A stretch of DNA of 27,055 bases, taken from RGIG5952 sp045603485. Lineage in GTDB: Bacteria > Verrucomicrobiota > Kiritimatiellia > RFP12 > JAAYLN01. The stretch lies in contig JAZUMF010000119.1 of assembly GCA_045603485.1 (NCBI GenBank), positions 1 through 27,055 on the forward strand. Direction: 5' to 3'. A program made the translations under genes and the position numbers. Shown here in pieces: positions 16,285 through 23,986 of this stretch. The notes beneath the pieces are model-generated. The model saw only the letters and a program-made list of their open reading frames with translations, was not told the origin of the DNA and searched no databases. Each line of letters starts with the position of its first letter. Position 1 is the stretch's first letter.

Positions 16285-16665
16285 CTATCTGCTGAACGAG
16301 AGGTTGTAGGAGCGAGTAGTTCCGGCCTTGTCACCTTTTCCAAATAAATTATTTCCAGATAAAGTCATGTGCCACACATCTCCACCGCTTATGTAGAGAG
16401 TGATGGCTTTCCCCGAACGAAATCCCGAAACTGAACGATGGTCATTGGGCCATTTTAAAGATCCTGAAATTGATCCGTTGTAGTCTGAAAGGTTAAGTGT
16501 TGTGCTTACCTGAGAAGAGGCGGATATTCCATGCCAAACGCCGGCAATTGAAGTTGATTGTGTTGTGCCGCTATCGGTATTGATGTAGACGGTGTCATCC
16601 GACTCGCACCCAACGAATAATGTCGTAATGGTTGCAAAAATTATGCACAAAGCAATTTTTTTCAT
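16285..16665 (-). CDS. Small hypothetical lipoprotein
   Basis: A 126-residue lipoprotein. The start at 16665 is preferred over 16701 because it begins the signal peptide and GGAAGGG lies about 10 bases upstream. The lipobox 'LFVGC' gives the lipidated Cys near residue 20. The mature part after a Ser/Thr/Asp-rich linker is beta-rich ('GVWHGISA', 'LNLSDYNGSISGSLKW', 'HMTLSGNNLFGKG'), like small lipocalin- or META-like domains, but I do not recognise a family. It stands alone with its own promoter. Confidence 0.7.
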   Translation of the reverse strand: MKKIALCIIFATITTLFVGCESDDTVYINTDSGTTQSTSIAGVWHGISASSQVSTTLNLSDYNGSISGSLKWPNDHRSVSGFRSGKAITLYISGGDVWHMTLSGNNLFGKGDKAGTTRSYNLSFSR

Positions 16666-16715
16666 TAAGTGTAATCCCTTCCTTTTGGTTTTGAGTTGCA
16701 TCTTTTAAGGTAACT

Positions 16716-16744
16716 CTTATATTATTCTTTCCACATCTCTTAAA
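16716..16744 (-). promoter_or_regulatory. Promoter of small lipoprotein gene
   Basis: On the - strand TTTAAG (16744-16739), a 17-base spacer and TATAAG (16721-16716) precede the lipoprotein start codon by about 50 bases. Confidence 0.35.
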
Positions 16745-16791
16745 TCTTATGTATGTTTTTACAAGTGTATACATATTTTATGAGCGTTTTC

Positions 16792-16823
16792 TGGCGGCGT
16801 TAGGTGTCGTCCATCCGCCGCCA
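16792..16823. other. GC-rich hairpin after DUF3298 remnant
   Basis: TGGCGGCG (16792-16799) and CGCCGCCA (16816-16823) form a perfect 8-base-pair stem with a 16-base loop, just beyond the 3' end of the - strand remnant. There is no T tract on either side, so terminator activity is doubtful. Confidence 0.4.
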
Positions 16824-16840
16824 TCGGGGTTATGTCGGGA

Positions 16841-17113
16841 TTATCTTGCTATTGCTACATCTAATACTCCAGCGGAATAGGGCGCGATGTCATATGGATT
16901 ATAAATGAAGTGCCAGCAACCATCGTCTTTAAGGCAGAAGTTGTTTGTGAGGAGCTGTGCATCTGTAACAAATGAAAAGAGTTGCTGTTCTTTTTTGGCA
17001 AGTATTTCATTGGCTTTTTGGCGTAGCTCTTTTGCAAGCTCGTTCTGCTGGTCTTTGGATAATAAGTCATCAAGCGTGATTTTTTTCTGACCATCAAATG
17101 CTTGATAAATCAT
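16841..17113 (-). pseudogene. C-terminal DUF3298 (RsiV-like) fragment
   Basis: A 90-residue frame matching only the C-terminal domain of DUF3298/RsiV-type envelope proteins: 'KKITLDDLLSKD..' followed by 'NFCLKDDGCWHFIYNPYDIAPYSAG'. Complete family members are usually two to three times longer, with a signal peptide and a DUF4163-type N-terminal part, all missing here. An ATG at 17113 with AGGA some 11 bases upstream would permit translation, so a small intact cytoplasmic protein cannot be excluded. The broken end coincides with the promoter of the divergent phd-doc pair, suggesting that the pair's arrival removed the front of the gene. Confidence 0.6.
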
Positions 17114-17130
17114 TAAATATATCCTAGAAT
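17102..17130 (+). promoter_or_regulatory. phd-doc promoter
   Basis: TTGATA (17102-17107), 17 bases, TAGAAT (17125-17130). Transcription would start near 17137, a few bases before AAAGGTG (17142-17148). Confidence 0.55.
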
Positions 17131-17134
17131 ATAT
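17117..17134 (+). promoter_or_regulatory. Candidate Phd operator
   Basis: ATATATCCTAGAATATAT is palindromic at 16 of 18 positions and covers the -10 box. Autorepression by a Phd dimer at such a site is the rule in this family. Confidence 0.45.
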
Positions 17135-17152
17135 ACTATATAAAGGTGAAGT

Positions 17153-17389
17153 ATGCTTATTGATACGAAAAACATTTTTAAGATGAGTGAGGCAAATCAG
17201 AATTTCTCATCTGTCGCGAGGCATGCGAGGATGTATGGCAGCGCAGTTATCTTTAAGGACTCGCGTCCTGAGTTCGTCCTTACTCCTGTTGAGGACTACT
17301 TTGAGATTTCTGACGATGAAAAAATCGATATTTGTGCACGGCGGATCTTACAGCGGTTTAAGCCTGCCTTTGAGGAGCTTGCGAAATGA
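17153..17389 (+). CDS. phd: Phd/YefM-family antitoxin
   Basis: A 78-residue antitoxin that should neutralise the Doc toxin and repress its own promoter. The N-terminal part ('MSEANQNFSSVARHARMYGS', then 'FKDSRPEFVLTPVEDY') is the Phd/YefM DNA-binding and dimer domain. The C-terminal part (about 53-78) is a charged helix expected to fold onto the toxin. AAAGGTG lies 4 bases upstream. The stop overlaps the toxin start in ATGA (17386-17389), so the two are translationally coupled. Confidence 0.85.
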   Translation: MLIDTKNIFKMSEANQNFSSVARHARMYGSAVIFKDSRPEFVLTPVEDYFEISDDEKIDICARRILQRFKPAFEELAK

Positions 17390-17763
17390 TTCGGTTTTCG
17401 CAGGAAAAGGTACTACTTCTCCATCAATTACTTGCAGAGGAGACTGGAGGCTCTGTGGGTGTCCGAGACCAAGCTATGCTTGATTCAGCTTTAGAATCGG
17501 CATTTGCTGGTTTTGGCGATAAAGAGTTCTATCCTACTAAGGAGGAGAAGGCCGCGCGTTTGGGATTTGCTTTAGTAAGCAATCATGCATTTCTTGATGG
17601 CAATAAGCGAATTGGAATGTATGTTATGCTGACATTCCTTGAAGTTAACGGCATTCGCTTGAACTGCACAAATGATGAAATCGTGGCAATAGCGTTAGGT
17701 ATTGCATCTGGCAGAATGGGTTATGACGATATGTTATCCTGGATTAGGGAACATAAGGCATAA
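17386..17763 (+). CDS. doc: Doc-family toxin (Fic fold)
   Basis: A 125-residue death-on-curing toxin. The Fic-type motif 'HAFLDGNKRIG' spans residues 67-77 (H67, F69, D71, N73, K74, R75); Lys after Asn, rather than Gly, is the Doc variant. P1 Doc phosphorylates elongation factor EF-Tu and halts translation; the same is expected here by homology. The family block 'LDSALESAFAGF' precedes the motif. It is complete and overlaps the antitoxin by 4 bases. The pair sits between unrelated - strand genes, which suggests acquisition as a module. Confidence 0.92.
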   Translation: MIRFSQEKVLLLHQLLAEETGGSVGVRDQAMLDSALESAFAGFGDKEFYPTKEEKAARLGFALVSNHAFLDGNKRIGMYVMLTFLEVNGIRLNCTNDEIVAIALGIASGRMGYDDMLSWIREHKA

Positions 17764-17779
17764 CCCTTTGTTAATTGGC

Positions 17780-18964
17780 CTACTGTCTCTTGCTTACGAA
17801 GCGGGCGAATCGTTTCATGGCTTCGCGAAGTTGTTCAATGTCTGTTGCGTAGGAGCATCGGACAAAGCCTTCACCTGAAGCCCCGAATGCTGTACCCGGC
17901 ACGCAAGCGACATTTTCTTCATCGAGGAGCGCCATTGCAAAGTCGTAGGATTTTAAGCCTGTTGATGAGATGTCGGGGAATGCGTAGAATGCACCCTCCG
18001 GCTTGAAGCACTTGATGCCCATCTCTTTAAATGCGGAGGAGAGGAGGTTGCGTCTATCGCGATATGAGTCTCTCATCATTGCGACATCGTCCCATCCATT
18101 GTCTAACGCTTCAATTGCGGCCTGTTGGCTCAATACCGGAGCGCACATGATTGAGTACTGGTGTATCTTCATCATGGCATCGAGAAGGATGTCTGGAGCG
18201 CAGATGAAGCCTAACCTGAAGCCTGTCATCGCCCATGCCTTGGAGAAGCCGCCTAGAAAGATTGCTCTGTCGCGGATTGATGGCTGGGTCATAACAGATA
18301 CGCGTTTGACATCGTATGTGAGCTCGGAATAGACTTCGTCGGAGATGAGAAGTATATCATGCTCTTCTACGAAATCGGCAATCATTTTTGCACCTTCTTC
18401 GTCAATTACCGCACCAGTGGGATTGCAGGGGAAGTTGATGAGGAGTGCTTTTGTCTTTGGCGTTACTGCCGCTTCAAGGGCTTCGCGCGTGAGTCTGAAG
18501 TTGTCCTTGGCGTATGTGGGAACCGGTATGGGAACGCCGCCGGCGAGTTTAATTACAGCGGGGTATGCGACGAAGCAGGGTTCGTGGTAGATGATTTCAT
18601 CTCCGGGCTCTATGATCGCGCGCATTACACCGTCAAGGGCTTCCGAGACGCCTACTGTCACCATGACTTCGGTACGCCAATTGTAGTTTAGCCCTGGGTA
18701 AGACTGTTTTATGTAGGAGCATATTGAGCGGCGAAGTTCAGCGAGACCTAAATTGGAGGTGTAGTGGGTTGCGCCACGCTCAATTGCACTTATTGCCCGC
18801 TCTCGTATGTGCCAAGGTGTGACGAAGTCTGGTTCGCCGATACCTAGGCTTATAACATCGTCGCGTGTAGCTACAATTTCAAAGAAATCGCGAATGCCTG
18901 ACTTCGGTAGATCGCGGACTACGGGGGAGAGGCGATCACGGAGTGACTTTGAGGCGGTCGTCAT
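17780..18964 (-). CDS. PLP-dependent class I/II aminotransferase
   Basis: A 394-residue fold-type I aminotransferase of the aspartate aminotransferase superfamily. The PLP lysine is K242 in 'GGFSKAWAMTGFRLG'; N181 ('CNPTG'), D209 and Y212 ('SDEVYSE') and R250 complete the cofactor pocket. R374 in 'FVRCSYA' is the likely substrate-carboxylate arginine. It overlaps the Lrp-type gene by 29 bases, with GGAG about 10 bases before its ATG, so the regulator and enzyme are co-translated. Substrate is not certain: aspartate, aromatic or branched-chain amino acids are all possible in this subgroup. Confidence 0.9.
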   Translation of the reverse strand: MTTASKSLRDRLSPVVRDLPKSGIRDFFEIVATRDDVISLGIGEPDFVTPWHIRERAISAIERGATHYTSNLGLAELRRSICSYIKQSYPGLNYNWRTEVMVTVGVSEALDGVMRAIIEPGDEIIYHEPCFVAYPAVIKLAGGVPIPVPTYAKDNFRLTREALEAAVTPKTKALLINFPCNPTGAVIDEEGAKMIADFVEEHDILLISDEVYSELTYDVKRVSVMTQPSIRDRAIFLGGFSKAWAMTGFRLGFICAPDILLDAMMKIHQYSIMCAPVLSQQAAIEALDNGWDDVAMMRDSYRDRRNLLSSAFKEMGIKCFKPEGAFYAFPDISSTGLKSYDFAMALLDEENVACVPGTAFGASGEGFVRCSYATDIEQLREAMKRFARFVSKRQ

Positions 18965-19415
18965 CGTCTAGGGTCTCCATTAGGACGCCTTGGTCCTTGT
19001 AGGTCTTGAGCATAAAGTGTGTAGCAGTCGAGAGGACGCCTTCCATTGTCGCTAGTTTTGAGCTTACAAACTGTGCTACGGACTGGAGGTTGCGTCCTTT
19101 CACAAAGAGGAGTAAATCATAGCCGCCTGACATGAGAAACATCGACTCTACCTCGGGGAATCTTCCAATACGGTTGGCAATTTTGTCAAAGCCTCCGTCT
19201 TGTGTAGGTCGAATATGCAGCTCAATCACTGCGCGCACTAAATTTTCTTCAACGAGGTCGGGGTTGATCAGTGCTTGGTAGCCACGGATAACTCCTGCTT
19301 TTTCATACTGTGCGATACGAGCGGTAATGCTTTCTGTATCTTCCCCAAGCATTTTTGCGAGTTCTTCCGGCGCGCGTCGCGCATCGTCATGCAGTAGATT
19401 TAGGAGTCTGTCCAT
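18936..19415 (-). CDS. Lrp/AsnC-family transcription regulator
   Basis: A 159-residue feast/famine regulator. The N-terminal helix-turn-helix ('LLNLLHDDARRAPEELAKML', then 'ITARIAQYEKAGVIRGY') is followed by the RAM ligand-binding domain (about 60-150; 'FPEVESMFLMSGGYDLLLF'). The start at 19415 is my choice: an in-frame ATG at 19448 sits directly against a perfect hairpin (19450-19475) with no free ribosome site, while 19415 has AAAGAGAA upstream and gives the usual family length. It overlaps the aminotransferase gene and probably controls it and neighbouring amino-acid genes in response to an amino acid. Confidence 0.85.
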   Translation of the reverse strand: MDRLLNLLHDDARRAPEELAKMLGEDTESITARIAQYEKAGVIRGYQALINPDLVEENLVRAVIELHIRPTQDGGFDKIANRIGRFPEVESMFLMSGGYDLLLFVKGRNLQSVAQFVSSKLATMEGVLSTATHFMLKTYKDQGVLMETLDDDDRLKVTP

Positions 19416-19449
19416 GGTCGTTCTCTTTGGCTGTTTTTGTTTAGGCATG

Positions 19450-19475
19450 GGCGGGCAAGGGTTGCCTTGCCCGCC
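19450..19475 (-). other. Intercistronic hairpin GH2-lrp
   Basis: GGCGGGCAAGG (19450-19460), loop GTTG, CCTTGCCCGCC (19465-19475): a perfect 11-base-pair stem between the glycosidase stop and the regulator. There is no T tract, so it is more likely an mRNA processing, stabilising or translation-control element than a terminator. Confidence 0.55.
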
Positions 19476-19487
19476 TGAATTTATGAA

Positions 19488-21254
19488 CTACTTTTTCTTG
19501 TAGGCTTCTGGCTCACGAGAGAAGATTTCGTTTATGATCTTCATGTCGAACTTTGTTGTACGGTCGTAGTTGTAGACACCGTTTTGCTCTTGTTCAACAT
19601 CGGTGAGCTGTGTATAGCAGTAGCCTGAGAGGTTGCCAACCTTCATCATTACATCAACCTCATCTGAGAGGAGCTTGTAGAACGCCTCGAGATTGGGGAT
19701 GTCTGAGCCGTAGCCCCAGGTGTTGTCTGCGTAAGCCTTGCGGTCTTCTGGAATCCACTTCAGACCGCCGAATTCATCGTTGATGTAGGGCTGGCCTGTG
19801 TATGGACATTGACGCTTCCAGGCCTCTGGGTGGCCGGTCCAAGCCTTGCCGGGACCTTGGTCGAGCTCGACGAGGGTGTCTGGGCGACCATAGTGGTGAA
19901 CTGTCCAGAGGTCGGTGACGGCGTGGACATAACCGCTAGCGTCATTTACCGGGCGGGTTGGGTCGACTGACTTGGTAAGATTGTAGGCATCGATTTGTGT
20001 GCGATGGTGCTGGTAGACATCCATTACGCGGCCGGTTTCATTGAATGGGCTCCATGCGATGATGGAGGGGTGATTGCGGTCACGAAGAAGGATCTCATTC
20101 CACTCGGAGAGGAAGTTGCGAGCGCCAATCGGATCGTTGACATCGCAGCCCCAGCTTGAGGATTCGCCCCAAGTGAGGTATCCGAGCTTGTCTGCCCAAT
20201 AGTGGAAGCGTTCTTCAAAGACCTTTTGATGGAGACGAGCGCCGTTGAAGCCTGCTGCCATTGATAGCTCAATGTCTGCCTTTAGCGCCTCTTCGGTGGG
20301 AGCGGTCCAGATGCCATCTGGGTAGAAGCCCTGATCGAGGACGAGACGCTGATAGATTGGCTCATTGTTGAGGAATACCTTGTCGCCTTCAATATGTACT
20401 TTACGAAGTCCGGCATAGCTCTTTACGCTATCGATGACCGCGCCTTCGCTATCGATCACTTCAAGTGTAAGGTCATACAGGAATGGCGATGCGGGCGACC
20501 AAGGCTTGGGGTTTGCAATGTCAAGAATTACGGGAACTCCGTCAAGCGCGGGAGCTTCTGCCTTTGCTACAACTTCAGTGCCGTCAAGGAGAACTGCACG
20601 GAGGCGCATTCCTGCTTTAACGGCGTAGAATGCGGGTGTGATGATAAAGCGGCTTGCATCAAGGTCCGGGACAATTTGGCAACGGCTTAAGCCTGTTTGA
20701 GCAACAGCCTCTAACCATACGGTTTGCCAAATGCCGGTTGTGCGGGTGTAGTGGCAGGCGCGAGACTTGTAGTCTGGGCACTGTTTGCCGCCTGGCTGAT
20801 TTGCGCCGCGGGTTTGGTCATGGACGCGAACAACTAGGTCGTGGGTCGAGCCGGGCTTTACAAAGCGTGTGATGTCATACTCAAACGAGGATGTGCCGCC
20901 AAAGTGTGTGCCGACCGACGCTCCGTCAATGTAGATTTCACTCTCGTAGTCTACGGCACCAAAGTGGAGGATGGTACGGCGATTTTCCCATTCTGCAGGA
21001 ATGGTAATCGCGCGATGATACCACATATCAGAGATAAAATCCGTGTAGCCGACACCTGAGAGTTTGCTTTCAGGGCAGAACGGAACGATGATTTTACGCT
21101 CAAAGCCCTTTGAAAGGAAGAGCTTGCGTCCATCGTTTCTGCCAGATGCGCCAAAGTCAAATTCAAAAGTCCATTCACCGTTGAGATTTATCCAATCGGT
21201 GCGCTCAAATTGAGGCCTGGGGTGTTCAGGGCGTGGAATGTTGCATGTTGCCAT
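19488..21254 (-). CDS. GH2-family glycosidase
   Basis: A 588-residue glycoside hydrolase family 2 enzyme (beta-galactosidase, beta-glucuronidase or beta-mannosidase class). The N-terminal sugar-binding jelly roll (about 20-185) has 'MWYHRAITIP' and 'HFGAVDYESEIYIDG'; an immunoglobulin-like domain spans about 188-285; the TIM barrel has acid/base E406 in 'WSPFNETG' and nucleophile E494 in 'INDEFGG'. It is a short GH2 without extra C-terminal domains. There is no signal peptide, so it is cytoplasmic. AAAGGAC precedes the ATG. It lies between proC and the Lrp regulator in a - strand run. The glycone cannot be fixed from motifs. Confidence 0.88.
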   Translation of the reverse strand: MATCNIPRPEHPRPQFERTDWINLNGEWTFEFDFGASGRNDGRKLFLSKGFERKIIVPFCPESKLSGVGYTDFISDMWYHRAITIPAEWENRRTILHFGAVDYESEIYIDGASVGTHFGGTSSFEYDITRFVKPGSTHDLVVRVHDQTRGANQPGGKQCPDYKSRACHYTRTTGIWQTVWLEAVAQTGLSRCQIVPDLDASRFIITPAFYAVKAGMRLRAVLLDGTEVVAKAEAPALDGVPVILDIANPKPWSPASPFLYDLTLEVIDSEGAVIDSVKSYAGLRKVHIEGDKVFLNNEPIYQRLVLDQGFYPDGIWTAPTEEALKADIELSMAAGFNGARLHQKVFEERFHYWADKLGYLTWGESSSWGCDVNDPIGARNFLSEWNEILLRDRNHPSIIAWSPFNETGRVMDVYQHHRTQIDAYNLTKSVDPTRPVNDASGYVHAVTDLWTVHHYGRPDTLVELDQGPGKAWTGHPEAWKRQCPYTGQPYINDEFGGLKWIPEDRKAYADNTWGYGSDIPNLEAFYKLLSDEVDVMMKVGNLSGYCYTQLTDVEQEQNGVYNYDRTTKFDMKIINEIFSREPEAYKKK

Positions 21255-21305
21255 GTAGTTGTCCTTTTTTTGTTTTTAGTGAAAGGTGGTTAATTGAGCG
21301 AAGCG

Positions 21306-22103
21306 TTAACCGAGTTCGGCGCTACGGCGCGCTGCCGCTGAAAGTGTCTTTGAAATGGCTTGAACCATTTCCGAGTTTGCTAAAACCTTCATTCCCGCCT
21401 CAGTCGTTCCTCCAGGTGAGGATACCGCATTTATAAAGGCAGGGAAGGGTTGATGGCTTTCAATGAGATATTTTGCCGTGCCGAGCATAGTCTGCAAGGC
21501 AAGCGTTGATGCGGCCTCTTGGCTTAGCCCTAATGCCTCTCCGCCATCTGCCATCGCTTTGATTATGTACGCTAAAAAGGCAGGCCCCGAACCGCTGAGC
21601 GCCGTCACGGCGTCAAAGTGCTTTTCTTCGAGACGAAGTGTCTTGCCGCATTTCGAAAGAATTGCTTCGGCTGCGGCAATATCGTTTGCGGTCGCCTCGT
21701 CATCTGCCGCATAGACCATCATGCCTTCGCCTACAAGGGCGGCAAGATTTGGCATTACTCTGATAAGTGTCGGAGCCTTGCCTAGGTGCGCTCTCAAGGT
21801 GGAGAGAGATTTCCCAGCCGCTATTGAAATGACCAATTGCGAAGTGTGCAGTTTAGGCGCAACAGAGTCCATCAACGCATTAATGTCTTGCGGTTTTACC
21901 GCTAAGACTATTGTCTTACAATTTTCGGCTATAAAGAGTGGGTCGGCCGTTGTGACGGCACCTCTGTTTGCATATTGCGTCAATGCCTCCGCTTTAGCGT
22001 CACAAACGGCAATGAGCGAAGGCGTCTGCCCACTATCAAGGACGGCGGAAAGAATTGCACCGCCCATTTTTCCGGCACCAATAAAGCCTAAATCGTATTG
22101 CAT
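21306..22103 (-). CDS. proC: Pyrroline-5-carboxylate reductase
   Basis: Reduces pyrroline-5-carboxylate to proline with NAD(P)H, the last step of proline synthesis. It has 265 residues, close to E. coli ProC. Rossmann motif 'GFIGAGKMGGAIL' opens the protein, and the substrate/dimer signature 'ALSGSGPAFLAYII' and 'VSSPGGTTEAGM' are intact. The start at 22103 is chosen because it begins right before the Rossmann strand and avoids overlap with the upstream gene, which an earlier start at 22169 would cause. It follows the hypothetical gene by 13 bases and precedes GH2 by 51. Confidence 0.93.
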   Translation of the reverse strand: MQYDLGFIGAGKMGGAILSAVLDSGQTPSLIAVCDAKAEALTQYANRGAVTTADPLFIAENCKTIVLAVKPQDINALMDSVAPKLHTSQLVISIAAGKSLSTLRAHLGKAPTLIRVMPNLAALVGEGMMVYAADDEATANDIAAAEAILSKCGKTLRLEEKHFDAVTALSGSGPAFLAYIIKAMADGGEALGLSQEAASTLALQTMLGTAKYLIESHQPFPAFINAVSSPGGTTEAGMKVLANSEMVQAISKTLSAAARRSAELG

Positions 22104-22116
22104 TTGGATTTCCGCC

Positions 22117-22638
22117 TTAATAAGCACCGGCTTGGAGCTTTGCCTGTAATTCAAGCTGGAAAGCCTCAAGGTCTATGTCGCTGGGTTGGTAGCCGGGTTG
22201 TGAAATCTTGGTAAGAGCCAATCTGCCCATGCGATCGAGCATCCAGCTGCCAACAACACCATCAGAGAAAGTCACCGTGCCCGACATCATTGCTCCTGCG
22301 CGAACAACCTTGTCTAGCGTGACGGAAACTCGCGTAGGCATTTTTGGCTCGTCATCTTCGGGCGCAATTGACTGTTCTTCATTTGCGCCGAATTGAGCCT
22401 CTTCTTGCAATGTAGGTCTTTCTTGTTCTGAGGCAGCCATTTCAGGCTCGGGTTCTACAGGTTTGGGAGGTTCTTTGTCTTTGATAGTAGCCCCAATATC
22501 AAGAACGAGAAAGCGTACATCCATATAAGTCATCGTTACGCCAAACTCCTCTTGGATACGACGCTGGACATCATTAAGTCCTGCGCCGTCTTCGACCCAT
22601 TGCCTTACGGCTGCTAATTGTTCTTCGTTTAAAGCCAT
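22117..22638 (-). CDS. Hypothetical protein, PVC-type, upstream of proC
   Basis: A 173-residue soluble protein. The N-terminal ~50 residues are a helical, possibly helix-turn-helix-like module ('LAAVRQWVEDGAGLNDVQRR', then 'GVTMTYMDVRFLVLD'), which I associate with Verrucomicrobiota-type genomes. A Pro/Glu-rich linker (about 55-98) leads to a C-terminal beta-rich domain ('VSVTLDKVVRAGAMMSGTVT', 'DRMGRLALTKI'). No function is known to me. It is in tight order with proC. AGGA lies about 12 bases before the ATG. Confidence 0.75.
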   Translation of the reverse strand: MALNEEQLAAVRQWVEDGAGLNDVQRRIQEEFGVTMTYMDVRFLVLDIGATIKDKEPPKPVEPEPEMAASEQERPTLQEEAQFGANEEQSIAPEDDEPKMPTRVSVTLDKVVRAGAMMSGTVTFSDGVVGSWMLDRMGRLALTKISQPGYQPSDIDLEAFQLELQAKLQAGAY

Positions 22639-22678
22639 GGTTGATTATTCCTAATCTTCATCTTCGTGAACAAGGATC

Positions 22679-22699
22679 CTGTCGTTGCTCTAGCGACAG
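22679..22699 (-). other. Hairpin over stop codon of lipoprotein gene
   Basis: CTGTCG (22679-22684) and CGACAG (22694-22699) pair, with three further inner pairs (two G-U). The stem contains the TAG stop of the upstream lipoprotein gene. No T tract follows on the - strand; probably an mRNA processing or stability element. Confidence 0.35.
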
Positions 22700-23877
22700 A
22701 TTAGTTCCTTATTTTCGCGAATGAGAGTTTCGTAGTCAATCTTTTCAATAGTCGTTTTTGAGATTGTAAGCTCAACAGCAAAGGCAGAGCCTTTTACCAC
22801 CGGCTTGATTCCCGCGATGATTTCGGTGAGGAATGATAATGACGGGCTTTGCATCACTTGAGCCGCGACCATAAAGTTTAAAAGTCCCATTCCGCCGTCA
22901 GCCAGAACTTTAAGCTCCTGAGCAAGAGCCTCGTTTGCAAATTTCATTCCTAGATTTACAGAAATTGTGCTTTCCTCGTCATTTATAGAGCTCCCAATGC
23001 CGGCGGTTTGAAGCGCTGAAAGGTATTTTTCAACATTTTCATCGTCAATCGGAGATTTCTTTGTAGCCTCTTTCACGATCTCAGCGACATTATAGAAGTT
23101 GGCCGAGTATATTATGTCGCCGGCCAATATGGCATTTTTCGCTTCTTGCGAATCTGCCGCCATAGGGGTGATTTTACCTTTGTAAAGTGCGACAGTGTCG
23201 GCAAAGACCTTTTTTGAGGACGCCAAAATGACAAGGCGTTTATTGAGAACTCCAACGCATGGCTCAAAGTCCGTTATGCTTTTTTCAAATTCTTTATTAA
23301 GAATGGTTATAACCTTAACCTTGCAACCAGCAACCGTTTCATCGGTAAGTTTTATGTTTTCTTTGTAAAAAGTATCAAGATTCTGCATAACATTAGTGCT
23401 ATTCAAAAATGGCTTCATATGCATATCGAAGTTCTCCTTACCCCGTTCGATGAGGGCATCCAGAGATTGATCTTTTTTGTAATATGCGACAAGTGCCGTG
23501 TTGGGAATAGCAACTATTTGTGCCTTTTCATCTTTGAAATCTGGCTTGGCGACAGTGAGTAAACACCATTTACAGTCAGATTGCTTTAGAGCCTGAAGAT
23601 AGGCGTCCTTTAAATCCGATTTAAGCATTTTGTCAAGGCATTCATTGTCTTTGTTCTTTTCTTTGAGAACCTTGACAAGAGCTTCGTTGTAGCGGTTTTG
23701 CTCCTTTATCAAAAACTCCACCATGGAAGATTTTGCCATACGCTCCTCATTCCAGGATATGGTGGCAAAAGTGTCCTGCGGCACCAGAGGAGCATAATTT
23801 TCAGGAGCCTTACCGCAACCAGCGATAAAGAGAGCAGCAGAAATTACTGCAATAAATGAGAATGATATTTTTTTCAT
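22690..23877 (-). CDS. Hypothetical lipoprotein
   Basis: A 395-residue predicted lipoprotein. The N-terminus is a signal peptide with lipobox 'FIAGC' (Cys near residue 21). The mature protein begins 'APLVPQDTFATISWNEERM' and has no recognised domain; several Cys ('DNECLDKM', 'SDCKWCLL', 'VAGCKV', 'EPCVGV') could form disulfides. The layout (paired beta-rich blocks with 'ADSQEAKNAILAGDIIYSAN') recalls periplasmic proteins with a DUF3352-like repeated fold, but this is only an impression. It is the first gene of a probable six-gene - strand operon. Its start codon is only 9 bases after a perfect extended -10 box and has no ribosome site. Confidence 0.7.
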   Translation of the reverse strand: MKKISFSFIAVISAALFIAGCGKAPENYAPLVPQDTFATISWNEERMAKSSMVEFLIKEQNRYNEALVKVLKEKNKDNECLDKMLKSDLKDAYLQALKQSDCKWCLLTVAKPDFKDEKAQIVAIPNTALVAYYKKDQSLDALIERGKENFDMHMKPFLNSTNVMQNLDTFYKENIKLTDETVAGCKVKVITILNKEFEKSITDFEPCVGVLNKRLVILASSKKVFADTVALYKGKITPMAADSQEAKNAILAGDIIYSANFYNVAEIVKEATKKSPIDDENVEKYLSALQTAGIGSSINDEESTISVNLGMKFANEALAQELKVLADGGMGLLNFMVAAQVMQSPSLSFLTEIIAGIKPVVKGSAFAVELTISKTTIEKIDYETLIRENKELICR

Positions 23878-23886
23878 AGCATTTCA

Positions 23887-23895
23887 ATTATAGCA
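23887..23895 (-). promoter_or_regulatory. Extended -10 promoter, near-leaderless start
   Basis: On the - strand TGCTATAAT (23895-23887) is a perfect extended -10 element. Transcription would begin around 23880, only about 3 bases before the ATG at 23877. No good -35 is visible. Confidence 0.55.
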
Positions 23896-23924
23896 AATAT
23901 ATGGAGTAGAAAGTATAAATATTT

Positions 23925-23971
23925 ACAAAAAATAGGCGGCACTCAAACGGAGTTCGAATGCCGCCTTTTTT
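23925..23971 (-). terminator. Bidirectional-looking terminator after NhaC-type gene
   Basis: AGGCGGCA (23934-23941) and TGCCGCCT (23959-23966) form a perfect stem, with an inner ACTC/GAGT pairing. T-rich runs follow on both strands (TTTTTT on the + side; ATTTTTT on the - side). Its position 20 bases past the stop at 23987 makes it the terminator of the transporter gene. Confidence 0.85.
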
Positions 23972-23986
23972 GCTACCTAGGACTGA

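Noticed and set aside
16792..16823. GC-rich stem as a terminator
   Set aside because: There is no T tract on either strand; kept only as a hairpin.
23944..23966. GAGTTCGAATGCC looked like a tRNA T-arm
   Set aside because: It is the loop side of the transporter's terminator; no acceptor, anticodon arm or CCA fits around it.
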